From the NCBI GenBank assembly GCA_045641505.1, contig JAZUHB010000051.1:1-55785 (forward strand): a stretch of DNA of 55,785 nucleotides, given 5' to 3'. Positions 27,552-35,792 of the stretch are shown one piece after another (the stretch's first letter is position 1; every line of letters begins with the position of its first letter). Under the pieces are notes generated by a model that was given only the letters and a program-made list of their open reading frames with translations, was not told where the DNA came from and did no database searches. Made by a program: the position numbers and the translations under genes. This DNA is from JAZQNF01 sp045641505. Its GTDB lineage: Bacteria > Bacillota > Clostridia > Lachnospirales > Bianqueaceae.

Positions 27552-28928
27552 ATGAAAAAAACACATCAGGACATGACTGTCGGGAGCATTTCCGGCAATC
27601 TGGTCCGTTTCGCTCTGCCGCTGCTGGCAGGCAACCTCTTCCAGCAGCTCTACAACATGGTCGACACCTGGGTCATCGGCCAGAGCAGCAACAACGCGGC
27701 CTACGCGGCCGTGGGCTCGGTCGGCCCGGTCATCAACACCCTGGTCGGCTTCTTCAGCGGCCTCGCGACCGGCGCCGGCGTCGTCATCTCCCAGTATTTC
27801 GGCGCGGGCAACCGCGAGAAGGTCGAGAAGACGGTCCACACCTCCGTCATGATGACGCTCGTGATGGTGTTCCTCTTCACGGGTCTCGGTACCTTCCTGG
27901 CGCCGAAAATGGCCGAAATGATGCTCTCCACCGACAACGGCGACCCGGAAGTCCTCCGGGAGGCTTCGGTCTATCTGACGATCTATTTCGCGGGCGTGAG
28001 CGGCCTCATGGTCTACAACATGGGCGCCGGCATCCTCCGGGCCATCGGCGATTCCCGCAACCCCTTCTACTACCTGGTCGTCTCCACCGTCCTGAACATC
28101 CTCCTGGACCTGCTCTTCGTCTTCAAGCTCGGCATGAGCGCGGACGGCGTTGCCTACGCCACGATCATCGCCCAGTTCGCGTCGGCGGTCCTGATCGTCA
28201 TCAAGCTCCTCCGGACCGACTCCTGGGTGCGGGTGCGGCCGAAGCAGGTCCGCATCGACCGCGAGATGCTCGGCAAGATCATCCAGGTCGGCATCCCCTC
28301 GGCGCTGCAGATGTCCGTCACCGCCTTCTCCAACGTGTTCGTCCAGTCCTACATCGCCGGCACGAACGGCGTGCAGGCCTATAACCTGGGCGGCTGGACC
28401 ACCTACAACAAGATCGACCAGTTCATCTTCCTGCCCCTCACCTCGCTCGCGCTGGCCATCTCCACCTTCGTGGGACAGAACCTCGGCAAGGGCAACGTGG
28501 AGCGCGCGAAGAAGGGTACCTACGTGGCCTACGGCCTCGCGACCGCCGTCACCGCCGTCGTGATCGTCATCGTGGAGCTCTTCGCGCCGCAGCTGGCCGC
28601 CTTCTTCAACCCCGACGAAAACGTGGTCGCCAACGCCACGCTGCTCCTCCGCTGCATGACGCCCTTCTACTTCTTCTGCTGCGTGAACCAGGTGTTCATG
28701 GGGTCGCTGCGCGGCTCCGGCGACTCGACCGCGGCGATGATCCTCTGCCTCAGCACCTTCGTGGGCTTCCGCCAAATCTACCTCTTCGTGATGAGCCGCT
28801 TCATCTCGAACGATCTCCTGCCCATCGGCTTCGGCTATCCCGCCGGCTGGGTGGTCTGCTGCATCTGCACGCTGATCTACTTCTTCAGCTGCAAATTCGG
28901 CGCGAAGGTGGTCGTGGAGAAGGAATAA
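27552..28928 (+). CDS. MATE family efflux transporter
   Basis: A 458-residue, 12-span protein of the NorM/DinF type. Typical stretches are ISGNLVRFALPLLAGNLFQQLYNMVDTWVIGQ at the N-terminus (quoted in part: LPLLAGNLFQQLYNMVDT), IPSALQMSVTAFSNVFVQ in the second half and MGSLRGSGDSTAAM near the end. It is an exporter of drugs or metabolites driven by a cation gradient; the substrate is unknown. It is 24 bp after the hydrolase gene and probably the last gene of the helicase operon. Confidence 0.94.
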   Translation: MKKTHQDMTVGSISGNLVRFALPLLAGNLFQQLYNMVDTWVIGQSSNNAAYAAVGSVGPVINTLVGFFSGLATGAGVVISQYFGAGNREKVEKTVHTSVMMTLVMVFLFTGLGTFLAPKMAEMMLSTDNGDPEVLREASVYLTIYFAGVSGLMVYNMGAGILRAIGDSRNPFYYLVVSTVLNILLDLLFVFKLGMSADGVAYATIIAQFASAVLIVIKLLRTDSWVRVRPKQVRIDREMLGKIIQVGIPSALQMSVTAFSNVFVQSYIAGTNGVQAYNLGGWTTYNKIDQFIFLPLTSLALAISTFVGQNLGKGNVERAKKGTYVAYGLATAVTAVVIVIVELFAPQLAAFFNPDENVVANATLLLRCMTPFYFFCCVNQVFMGSLRGSGDSTAAMILCLSTFVGFRQIYLFVMSRFISNDLLPIGFGYPAGWVVCCICTLIYFFSCKFGAKVVVEKE

Positions 28929-29195
28929 GACATTTTTCCACCGACAGCAAAAACCGTCGCGGATTTTCCTACGGGTGGATAAGGAAGTATTTTATTGTCA
29001 TTATTTTTCTTTCTGCCCTGATTGGGGTATTAGGGGCTTGCTCCTAAAAAACAAGCCGATTTTAATCGGCTCTAAGCGGAAAAATATATATTTTTCCCCT
29101 ACTTGCTATGGTATGAGACAAAGATACCCGCTGAAAAGTTTTTTCAGCGGGTTGTTTCTTTTAGCTCGATAAATTGCGATTTGATTGCAAAATGA
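28929..29195. other. AT-rich intergenic region with hairpins
   Basis: No convincing gene. It holds a perfect 12-bp stem at 29126-29152 (ACCCGCTGAAAA with TTTTCAGCGGGT, loop GTT), followed on the plus strand by TGTTTCTTTT. This is a likely terminator for the MATE transcript and perhaps also for the convergent XRE gene. A second, short hairpin is at 29054-29071. Base composition changes sharply from the GC-rich genes upstream. Confidence 0.6.
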
Positions 29196-29726
29196 TTAAT
29201 GTTTTCTACTCTTGCGATTCTTTTTCCACTGACCGATTTTATCAAAAGCACCCAAGCAATGCAAGGCATACAATACCAATGAAGCAACGGCAAGACCACA
29301 AACAAAAGACATAACATCACTACAAATTGCTTCCGGAATAATGCCGTTGAGTCGTCCTTTGTGTTCGCTTCCAAAAAGCAAATAACTAATTAACATTAGA
29401 CAAGTAGATCCTGCCAACATAGTGCGTAATCTTTCTTTTCTTTTGTTGCTTTCTTCGGTAGCATATTCTGCTACTTTTTTCAATGTATCCTTGGTTTCGT
29501 TATCCATACTCTCGCTTTTCCTTTCTCCATCAATAATTTCACGAATATCCACATTATAGAAATCCGCAAGTTCGATGAGCATATCTATATCAGGCATATT
29601 GCTACCTGTTTCCCATCGAGATACAGATCGAGATGAAACATAGAAATGCTCTGCCAATTGTTCTTGGGTTAACCCTTTTTCTTTTCGTAGTTGTTTTAGA
29701 AATTCTCCGATTTTCCTTTGGTTCAT
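29196..29726 (-). CDS. XRE family transcriptional regulator with C-terminal membrane segments
   Basis: A 176-residue protein. The N-terminal helix-turn-helix is at residues about 5-58 (IGEFLKQLRKEKGLTQEQLA, SSRSVSRWETGSNMPDID). A charged linker follows, then two hydrophobic segments (about 105-123 and 137-157) and a basic tail (KKNRKSRKH). The start at 29726 has GGAGG nine bases upstream. Membrane-tethered XRE regulators are common in clostridia as sensors of surface signals. The codon use and flanks are AT-rich compared with the neighbours, suggesting transfer. Inverted repeats upstream (29775-29808 and 29838-29859) are candidate operators. Confidence 0.88.
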   Translation of the reverse strand: MNQRKIGEFLKQLRKEKGLTQEQLAEHFYVSSRSVSRWETGSNMPDIDMLIELADFYNVDIREIIDGERKSESMDNETKDTLKKVAEYATEESNKRKERLRTMLAGSTCLMLISYLLFGSEHKGRLNGIIPEAICSDVMSFVCGLAVASLVLYALHCLGAFDKIGQWKKNRKSRKH

Positions 29727-29963
29727 TTGTGTATACCTCCTTTCATCGGTTATTATTTCGGAATATCTATAAAAATACCACGACACAAAGCGAGAAATGC
29801 CGTGGTATAAGCAGAGAATATGTGTCTATTAGATTATTTGATAAATTCTGATTTATCAATATATCACATATTTGATATTACTGAACAAACCAAAAAACAT
29901 CCTTGTCCACTTGTGGCATTCGCCGCAGCGTTTTTTTCTCCTTGTAAAAGCACAAATGAAAAA
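29727..29963. promoter_or_regulatory. Palindrome-rich upstream region of the XRE gene
   Basis: It contains ATACCACG (29775-29782) inverted as CGTGGTAT (29801-29808), and a perfect 9-bp inverted repeat with a 4-base centre (TTGATAAAT at 29838, ATTTATCAA ending 29859). An imperfect AATAT/ATATT palindrome follows. The first is placed as expected for autoregulation of the XRE gene. The second could instead end the lipoprotein transcript coming from the right. No clear promoter was found. Confidence 0.4.
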
Positions 29964-30953
29964 TCACGGAAGAACGGACTTGGAATAATGCCGAATAACG
30001 GCTTCTTCAAGGGAAAGATACCGTTCCATCGCAGTCCACATTTCGTTATCGGAAGATTCCGCATCGACCGCCGGTTCAAGACCCAGTTTCTGAGCAAGGA
30101 CACCTACAATATACACGGCTTCGATGGTTTTTTCGGCATCATCTATCACTCGATTCAGGCATTCTTCCAACTCCATTTCGTCCTCGTAGTTCTGAAAATA
30201 ACAAAGCCGGAGGAATTGCTTAAGGGATAGCCCTCCTTTCGCGGCTTCTCTTTCCATTTCATCGAGTGCGATCTGCGAAAGCAAACTGAGTTCTTCCGCA
30301 TCGATCCGAAACTTGGCACACTCGAAGGCATGTTCCAAAAACGACCGCCGCATCCGGGTGTATTCTTCAACTCTGGCATCAGAATAGAACTGCTCGGTCT
30401 GAAGACAGAAAAGATCGAAAGGGTCCGGTGCTGCCATGCCTGGTCGACGCTGGAGAATTTGACATTCCACGACAGTCAGCTCTGCTGTCCCGTCCAGATT
30501 CCGATACAGCAGTTCTGCCGGAAAAGCGAGGTGCTCTCCGGTACAGTGTCCAATCAGTTCTTCCTCCGCTTCCTCGCAGAAACAGCCCGCCCCGATGAGG
30601 ATGGAAAAAGGCTTTTCTTCGTGCGTCACTTTTCCCGCTGCATTCCGGACTGTAACGGATATTTTCACATAGTTCCCGTATTCGATTGGAGTATCGTTAC
30701 GAACACGGAAAAAATCGAAGTAAATCCTCATCGAAATTGCCACGCGCAAAAAAATCTCATCGTATGCGGCAGAAAGCGCCGGATCGAAACTGTATCGTTC
30801 CGTTTTCTTCAGATTCAGACGGAGCATTTTGCTCTCGCTGATTCCAAAGCTCTCCAGATACTCCTGCGCAGCAGGATGAAGTTCCGGAAAGGGCCGGCAG
30901 CCGCTTAGGAGGAGTCCGACTGCCAGCAAAACGCAAAGAAATCCTTTTTTCAT
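29964..30953 (-). CDS. Lipoprotein with trigger-factor-like PPIase and chaperone domains
   Basis: A 329-residue predicted lipoprotein with signal peptide and lipobox LSGC (Cys19). Residues about 88-166 follow the FKBP/trigger-factor pattern when laid beside Tig in this window: YGNYVKISVTVRNAAGK against GDTVNLDYAGSVDG, and ILIGAGCFCEEAEEELIG against ELGSGSFIPGFEDQLAG. Residues about 195-295 are helical and resemble the trigger factor C-terminal domain (GGLSLKQFLRLCYF, later GVLAQKLGLEP). The usual aromatic active-site residues after GxGxF are replaced by a CFCEE segment, so isomerase activity is doubtful. GGGAG precedes the ATG, 14 bp after the anti-sigma-like gene, making it the third gene of the ECF operon. 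The family assignment is my inference from pattern matching. Confidence 0.6.
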   Translation of the reverse strand: MKKGFLCVLLAVGLLLSGCRPFPELHPAAQEYLESFGISESKMLRLNLKKTERYSFDPALSAAYDEIFLRVAISMRIYFDFFRVRNDTPIEYGNYVKISVTVRNAAGKVTHEEKPFSILIGAGCFCEEAEEELIGHCTGEHLAFPAELLYRNLDGTAELTVVECQILQRRPGMAAPDPFDLFCLQTEQFYSDARVEEYTRMRRSFLEHAFECAKFRIDAEELSLLSQIALDEMEREAAKGGLSLKQFLRLCYFQNYEDEMELEECLNRVIDDAEKTIEAVYIVGVLAQKLGLEPAVDAESSDNEMWTAMERYLSLEEAVIRHYSKSVLP

Positions 30954-30967
30954 GCCTCAACTCCCAA

Positions 30968-31858
30968 TCAGAACGGAATCACGCCAAAGGCGAAACGGGA
31001 AACACCGTAATTATCCGCGGAATAATAATTGGCCGGTTTATAGTCCGGATCAAACGTGAACACGACGCAGTCATGCTTGCCCGCGGCTGCCTCGAAGCGT
31101 TCGATGAGCCCGATTTCCTCGGCATCCTCTTCAGAAATCGCCAGACTGACAATAACACGGTTCTGAACCTCCGCGAGACCTACACACGGCCAGTATTGCA
31201 TCAAGTCCAGCTGCTCCTCCGAAGCGGTTCCTGCCTTTCGCATCACACTTGCGGTACCAACCCAATGGTTCAGTGAGCTTACCACGAGCATCAAATCCTG
31301 ATAGGAATAATCGACCACCCGAATTTCGTAACGCTCGGGGGACAACAGCGTGGCCACGAAGGCAGAAAACTCGGCATTCTCTTCCGTAACCAAAATGATT
31401 GCCCGCCCGTTTTCTTCATAGACGCCGCCGAAAATCTTGGAAAACTCCGGCTTCGCCGCCGTGACTTTCCTCAGGCTGTCATAGGCCTCCATCAGGTCAG
31501 CGCCGAAGACATACGCATCCAGCTTCGGTTCCGTTTTGTCCCAAACCGGGCCTATCTTCTGTGAAAGCTCAGCCACATAGAATTCCTTCTCTTTTGCCAG
31601 ACTGTTCGTCTCGGTCCGCATAAAAAAACTGTTCCCCAGCATGACCGCTGCCGCAAGAACCAGCACGCAGGCGAGCCCCGCCGCCAGTCCACGGACCGGC
31701 ATAAACGCGGGCAGCTTGCGGCTCTTCCGGCCCGCGTCGGCCTCCTCGACCGCCCGGAGCACCCGGCCCGAAAACACGTGGGGCTCCGCGTCGGCGGGCG
31801 GCTCAAACTCCTGCGTCAGGGCCTCGCGATAGGCCTCCTTGAAATCCTCTCTATTCAT
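30968..31858 (-). CDS. Putative membrane anti-sigma factor / sigma-associated protein
   Basis: A 296-residue protein: a cytoplasmic N-terminus of about 55 residues (MNREDFKEAYREAL and a conserved-looking FSGRVLRAVEEA), one membrane segment (about 57-79) and an extracytoplasmic domain of about 215 residues that I do not recognise. Its ATG overlaps the last codons of the ECF sigma gene by 8 bp. Position and topology fit an anti-sigma factor. No zinc-binding HxxxCxxC motif is visible, so it is not of the classical ZAS type. Confidence 0.7.
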   Translation of the reverse strand: MNREDFKEAYREALTQEFEPPADAEPHVFSGRVLRAVEEADAGRKSRKLPAFMPVRGLAAGLACVLVLAAAVMLGNSFFMRTETNSLAKEKEFYVAELSQKIGPVWDKTEPKLDAYVFGADLMEAYDSLRKVTAAKPEFSKIFGGVYEENGRAIILVTEENAEFSAFVATLLSPERYEIRVVDYSYQDLMLVVSSLNHWVGTASVMRKAGTASEEQLDLMQYWPCVGLAEVQNRVIVSLAISEEDAEEIGLIERFEAAAGKHDCVVFTFDPDYKPANYYSADNYGVSRFAFGVIPF

Positions 31859-32423
31859 AGTTCATCTTCTCCTTGCGTTTTCCCAGCGCTTCGAGCAGAA
31901 GCTTCCGCCCGCGGATGATCTGCTTACGGACCGTGTCCGGCTTTCCCGAGATCAGATCCGCGATTTCCGAAGGCTTGAGCTCCAGCACGAAGCGGTAGTA
32001 CAGGATGCTTCGGTAGGGTTCGTCGAGCCCTCGGATCACCCGGATCAGAAGCTCCATGTCCGACTCTAAGCATATTTTCTCGAAGAAGCGGTCAGGCGCC
32101 TCGAGGCTTTTCAGCTCCGTGGCTTCGTCAGCCTGCACGAGACCCATCCGTTCCCGGCGGCTGAAAGCATTCAGCGCCAGATTGTGAGCCGCTGTCAGAA
32201 GATAGCCGCGCACGTCTTCCTCGGAGGGCAGGTCCCGGACGGTCGGCAGGTGTCGCTCGAGGATCCGGACGAACAGATCCTGCACCACGTCCTCGGCGTC
32301 CTCGTCCCGCTGGAGAATGGCATTCGCGACACGGAACGCGTCCTGGCTGTAGCGTTCGAAGAGCGCGCTTATGCTTCGGTCGGCTGCAGCTTCGGGCTGC
32401 TTTTCGCGGTCACGCATGTCCAT
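31851..32423 (-). CDS. ECF-family RNA polymerase sigma factor
   Basis: A 190-residue sigma-70 family protein. Region 2 is ALFERYSQDAFRVANAILQRDEDAEDVVQDLFVRIL. Region 4 is GLDEPYRSILYYRFVLELKPSEIADLISGKPDTVRKQIIRGRKLLLEAL (only parts needed: YYRFVLELKPSEIADLI). It lacks region 3, as ECF factors do. It heads a three-gene operon with the membrane anti-sigma-like protein and the trigger-factor-like lipoprotein. I could not identify a self-recognised promoter in the 170 bp upstream, which include a GTCCCG/CGGGAC palindrome near 32505-32520. Confidence 0.92.
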   Translation of the reverse strand: MDMRDREKQPEAAADRSISALFERYSQDAFRVANAILQRDEDAEDVVQDLFVRILERHLPTVRDLPSEEDVRGYLLTAAHNLALNAFSRRERMGLVQADEATELKSLEAPDRFFEKICLESDMELLIRVIRGLDEPYRSILYYRFVLELKPSEIADLISGKPDTVRKQIIRGRKLLLEALGKRKEKMNYE

Positions 32424-32550
32424 TTCTTCCCCTTCCGTTTCTTTATGAATACACCTTAATATGGGCTTTCGGAAAGGTCAAGAACTTTATTTTTCGTATT
32501 TTTGTCCCGTTTTCGGGACCGAAAATGTACGTTTCGGCAGGAGACCGAAA

Positions 32551-32583
32551 AAAAGGACCGCGAGACGGAAACGCGGTCCTTTT
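32551..32583 (-). terminator. Terminator after the CorC/HlyC pair
   Basis: A 12-bp stem, AAAAGGACCGCG with CGCGGTCCTTTT, and a T run on the minus strand. It is 12 bp past the end of the second CorC gene and isolates it from the ECF sigma operon. Confidence 0.85.
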
Positions 32584-32594
32584 GAAAAAATTTT

Positions 32595-33857
32595 TTATTC
32601 TTCCGTTTTTTCCGGCTTCTCCAGCCTGAGCTTTTCCACCCGGAGGCCGTCCATGGCGAGCACCGTGAGGCGCACGCCGTCGATCTCGGTCACGTCGCCC
32701 TCCCGGGGGAAGGTGCCGAAGGTCTCGGTAAAGAGGCCGCCCACCGTATCGCTGTCGCACTCGAAGCCGTCCTCGGGGATGCCCGCGAGCTCCAGGAAAT
32801 CGTAGACGCTGAGGTCGCCGTCCAGCTCGAGCGCACCGCCCTCGGCCGCCTTCACGTCCTCCTCGACCGTGTCGGTCTCGTCCCAGATCTCGCCGACGAT
32901 CTGCTCCAGAACGTCCTCCATCGAGATGACGCCCAGGGTGCCGCCGTATTCGTCCGCGACGATGGCCAGGTGCTGCTTCGCCTTCTTCAGGATGCTCAGC
33001 ACCTCCGGCAGCTTGGTGGTCTTGTAGACGTAGCAGGGCGGGAACAGGAGCGCACGGAGGTCCGGCGCGTCGGTCTCGGTCAGGGCCTTCAGCAGATGGT
33101 TCAGATGCAGGGTGCCGATGATACGGTCGATGCTTCCCTCATAGACGGGCAGACGGGAATAAGGCGTCTGGTCGACGAACGCGAGGATCTCCTCCAGGCT
33201 GTCCTCGATGTTGAGGGCCTGCATGTCCACGCGGGCGGTCATGACCTCGAAGGCGGAAATGTCGGAGAAATCGATCGCGGCCTGCACCAGCTCCTGCTGG
33301 TCGGGATCGAGGACGCCCTCGTCGCCGCAGGTCTCGACGATGGAGGAAAGCTCCTCCAGCTCCTCGTCGGAATCCTCCGCTTCCTCCTCCTTCATGCGGC
33401 CCGTCAGCAGATGAATCAATGAAACGGTAAGCCAGATCAGAGGCTTCAGCACGATCATCAGCACGCGGATGAAGCCGGAGTAACCGCAGGCATAGCGGTT
33501 CGCGTTCTTCTTCGCGCTGATCTTGGGAATGGTCTCGCCGAAGACGATGACCAGGAGCGTGATCACCAGAGTGGCGATCCAGGCCTTGTCGTCCGACTCG
33601 AAGAGCAGGATGGTGGCCACGGAGCCCAGGGAGGACGCCGCGATGTTCACCAGATTGTTGCCGATCAGGATGGCGCCGAGGGCGTCATCGAAGCGCTCGC
33701 GCACCTTGAGAGCGCGCTTTGCCTTCTTGCTGCCGTCCTCCGCGTCGTTTTCGAGACGGAGCTCGTTGCAGGAGGAAAAGGCCATCTCAGAGGCCGAGAA
33801 CATGCCGGAAAGGATCACGCAGAGCAAAATCCCTGCCAGAACGAAATAAATCGTCAT
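32595..33857 (-). CDS. CNNM/CorC/HlyC family protein (second of a tandem pair)
   Basis: A 420-residue protein: an N-terminal DUF21/CNNM membrane domain with about four spans (SGMFSASEMAFSSCNELRLE, ILIGNNLVNIAASSLGSVA), a CBS pair (about 195-320: MTARVDMQALNIEDSLEE and AIVADEYGGTLGVISMEDVLEQIVGEIWDE) and a C-terminal CorC_HlyC domain. The family is linked to Mg2+/Co2+ transport or homeostasis. The ATG overlaps the upstream paralog by four bases. Confidence 0.93.
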   Translation of the reverse strand: MTIYFVLAGILLCVILSGMFSASEMAFSSCNELRLENDAEDGSKKAKRALKVRERFDDALGAILIGNNLVNIAASSLGSVATILLFESDDKAWIATLVITLLVIVFGETIPKISAKKNANRYACGYSGFIRVLMIVLKPLIWLTVSLIHLLTGRMKEEEAEDSDEELEELSSIVETCGDEGVLDPDQQELVQAAIDFSDISAFEVMTARVDMQALNIEDSLEEILAFVDQTPYSRLPVYEGSIDRIIGTLHLNHLLKALTETDAPDLRALLFPPCYVYKTTKLPEVLSILKKAKQHLAIVADEYGGTLGVISMEDVLEQIVGEIWDETDTVEEDVKAAEGGALELDGDLSVYDFLELAGIPEDGFECDSDTVGGLFTETFGTFPREGDVTEIDGVRLTVLAMDGLRVEKLRLEKPEKTEE

Positions 33858-35143
33858 GCCTCCTCGCCTCCTTCCTCAGGAGCCGGAGCCTCGAGCCGGA
33901 GCTTCAGGATGCGCTTGTCCTCCATCTCGGCCACGGTGACCGTAAGGCCCGCGTAGCTGAAGGAATCGCCCACCTCGGGGATCTCGGAGAAATGCTCGTA
34001 GGTCCACTCGCCCAGCTGGAGGTTCAGGAAGCGGTCATCCTCCTCCGGGTCCTCGAACTCGACGGTGTCGAAGGCGTCGGAGACGGTCTCCTCCGCGTCG
34101 AAGAGGAAGCTGCCGTCGGAAAGCTCCGCGACGGGCTCCTCCACCACGTCGTCCTCGTCCCAGATCTCGCCGACGAGCTCCTCGAGGATGTCCTCGACGG
34201 TAACGATGCCGAGAGTGCCGCCGTAGTTGTCCAGAATTACGGCCATGGTGACCTTGTTCTCGGTCATCATGGGCAAAAGCTCCGCCACCTCGAGGCTCTG
34301 GTGCACGTAGAGCACCTCGTCCATCAGCGGACGGACCTCGGGCAGGGCGTCGGCATGCCGAAGTTCCTTCATGTACTTGCGGATCTGCAGCACGCCGATG
34401 ATATGGTCGACGCTTTCCTCGTAGACGGGGAGGCGGCTGTGGTTCGAGGCCTTGATCGCGGCGAGAATCTCCTCGGGGGGATCGTCCGCGTCGAGTGCGG
34501 CCAGGTCCACGCGGGGCGTCAGAATGCTCTCGACGGTGATGTCGCCGAAGGAGATCGCGGAGGAGATCAGGTCGCTCTGGCTCTCCTCGAGGGAGCCCTC
34601 CTCGGCCAGATCCTCGATCATGTCGACCAACTCTTCCTCGGTGACGGAGACCTCGGGGTCGCCCTTCGTCAGCTTCGAGGCGGCCTGACCGATCTTCGTG
34701 AGCACCCAGGACAGCGGCGAAAGCAGCTTCATCAGGAAGGACAGGGGACCGGCGGAAAAGAGGACGCAGCGCTCGCTTGCCTTCTTCGCGAAGCTCTTCG
34801 GGAGCATTTCGCCGGCGAAGAACACGACAATCGTGGTGAGCAGCGTGCTCAGGCTGACCGCGCTGAGGCCCCAGAGACGGGTGACCTCGACGGTGACCAC
34901 AGAGGCCGCCGCGATATGCACGATGTTCGTACAAATAAGCAGAGTGCTGATCGCCCGGTCGAAATCGGCGAGAATTGCCATCGCCTTTCTGGCCCGGGAG
35001 TCTCCGCGCTCTGCCGCCATTTTGATCTTATTTTTCGAGACACACGAAAAGGCCGTTTCCGTCACAGCGAAGAAAGCGGCCAGCACGAGTAAAACAAATG
35101 CGATTATCCAGGGGTATAATCGACCGTCAGGGTCGGTATCCAT
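33854..35143 (-). CDS. CNNM/CorC/HlyC family protein (first of a tandem pair)
   Basis: A 429-residue paralog of the next gene with the same domain order: DUF21 membrane domain (FFAVTETAFSCVSKNKIKM, LLICTNIVHIAAASVV), two CBS motifs (LTPRVDLAALDADDPPEE and AVILDNYGGTLGIVTVEDILEELVGEIWDE) and a C-terminal CorC domain. Tandem CNNM genes are frequent in Firmicutes and may form hetero-oligomers. Transcription is probably from the promoter at 35236-35264. Confidence 0.93.
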   Translation of the reverse strand: MDTDPDGRLYPWIIAFVLLVLAAFFAVTETAFSCVSKNKIKMAAERGDSRARKAMAILADFDRAISTLLICTNIVHIAAASVVTVEVTRLWGLSAVSLSTLLTTIVVFFAGEMLPKSFAKKASERCVLFSAGPLSFLMKLLSPLSWVLTKIGQAASKLTKGDPEVSVTEEELVDMIEDLAEEGSLEESQSDLISSAISFGDITVESILTPRVDLAALDADDPPEEILAAIKASNHSRLPVYEESVDHIIGVLQIRKYMKELRHADALPEVRPLMDEVLYVHQSLEVAELLPMMTENKVTMAVILDNYGGTLGIVTVEDILEELVGEIWDEDDVVEEPVAELSDGSFLFDAEETVSDAFDTVEFEDPEEDDRFLNLQLGEWTYEHFSEIPEVGDSFSYAGLTVTVAEMEDKRILKLRLEAPAPEEGGEEA

Positions 35144-35235
35144 ACAGAAAACAGATTCTCCTTCTTTGAAAAGTGACCGGTCCGGGGCGCGCCGCCCGCG
35201 GTGCTTCGGTCTGTGCTGATATATTTTGCAGGGCT

Positions 35236-35264
35236 ATTCTACCATGCGGGGAGGTTTTTGTCAA
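35236..35264 (-). promoter_or_regulatory. Sigma-A promoter of the CorC/HlyC pair
   Basis: Minus strand TTGACA (35259-35264), 17-bp spacer, TAGAAT (35236-35241), about 90 bp before the first ATG. No Mg2+ riboswitch-like structure was recognised in the leader. Confidence 0.75.
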
Positions 35265-35757
35265 ATACGGCGGCGGGGGTCCGTGGCACGGCCGGTGAAA
35301 AGCGCCGGCCGAGGGTTGTGTCGCGGCCGGCGAAGTGAGCTTTGAGTCCGGTCGTGGTTCCGTCCGACCGGCTTCGTCTCAATTTTTTGATGCCTTTTCC
35401 GAATTTTCTGTCAAAAACCGGTTTTTCGATGTTTTTGACAGACATTTCGTCTCATTTTCCCGGGGAAACGGTGCTCGGAAGCCGGAAAAGAAGTGTCACC
35501 TGCGACAAAAGTGTCCCGCTTGCTGTCATTTTCTTCTGTATTGCGTGATTTGACAGAAATCCGGCGACTCTTCGCGCTTGGTGATGCTTCCATTTTCTGT
35601 CAAAACCGCGAAAAAAGCGGAATTTGACATACATTTCCGAAAATGGTCTTCGGCTGATGCATCCATAGGGGTCACCGGCGGGCGAAAAACCTCCGAACAT
35701 CGCCTGCCGCCAAAGCATGCCTCTTCCGCCGAAGAAGGCCGTCTCCGAAAAGACGGA
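35265..35757. other. Gene-free region with three inverted TGTCA/TGACA elements
   Basis: About 490 bp without a supported gene. Three related inverted repeats occur. CTGTCAAAAA (35408-35417) pairs with TTTTTGACAG (35432-35441). CTGTCA (35523-35528) pairs with TGACAG (35551-35556). TGTCAAA (35598-35604) pairs with TTTGACA (35623-35629), with a CCGC/GCGG stem inside. The right half of the first and third is followed by A/T-C-A-T-T-T-C, so they share more than the arms. No -10 box is correctly spaced from these TTGACA sequences on either strand. Confidence 0.55.
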
Positions 35758-35781
35758 AGGCCGTCTCCAAAGAGACGGCCT
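35758..35781 (-). terminator. Hairpin after the HD-domain gene
   Basis: A 10-bp stem, AGGCCGTCTC with GAGACGGCCT and a 4-base loop, is 12 bp past the stop of the HD gene. The minus-strand tail (TCCGTCTTTTC) is only weakly T-rich, and a second partial copy of the stem follows. Confidence 0.6.
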
Positions 35782-35792
35782 ATCTGTTATCC

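Noticed and set aside
29054..29071. AGCCGAT/ATCGGCT hairpin as a riboswitch or terminator
   Set aside because: The stem is short, the loop minimal and no T run follows; nothing resembles a known aptamer.
28975..29172. 65-codon plus-strand frame between the MATE and XRE genes
   Set aside because: No ribosome binding site, runs through the terminator hairpin at 29126-29152, and the product looks random.
35434..35629. TTGACA sequences as promoters
   Set aside because: None has a -10 box at 16-18 bp on either strand; they are better described as arms of inverted repeats.
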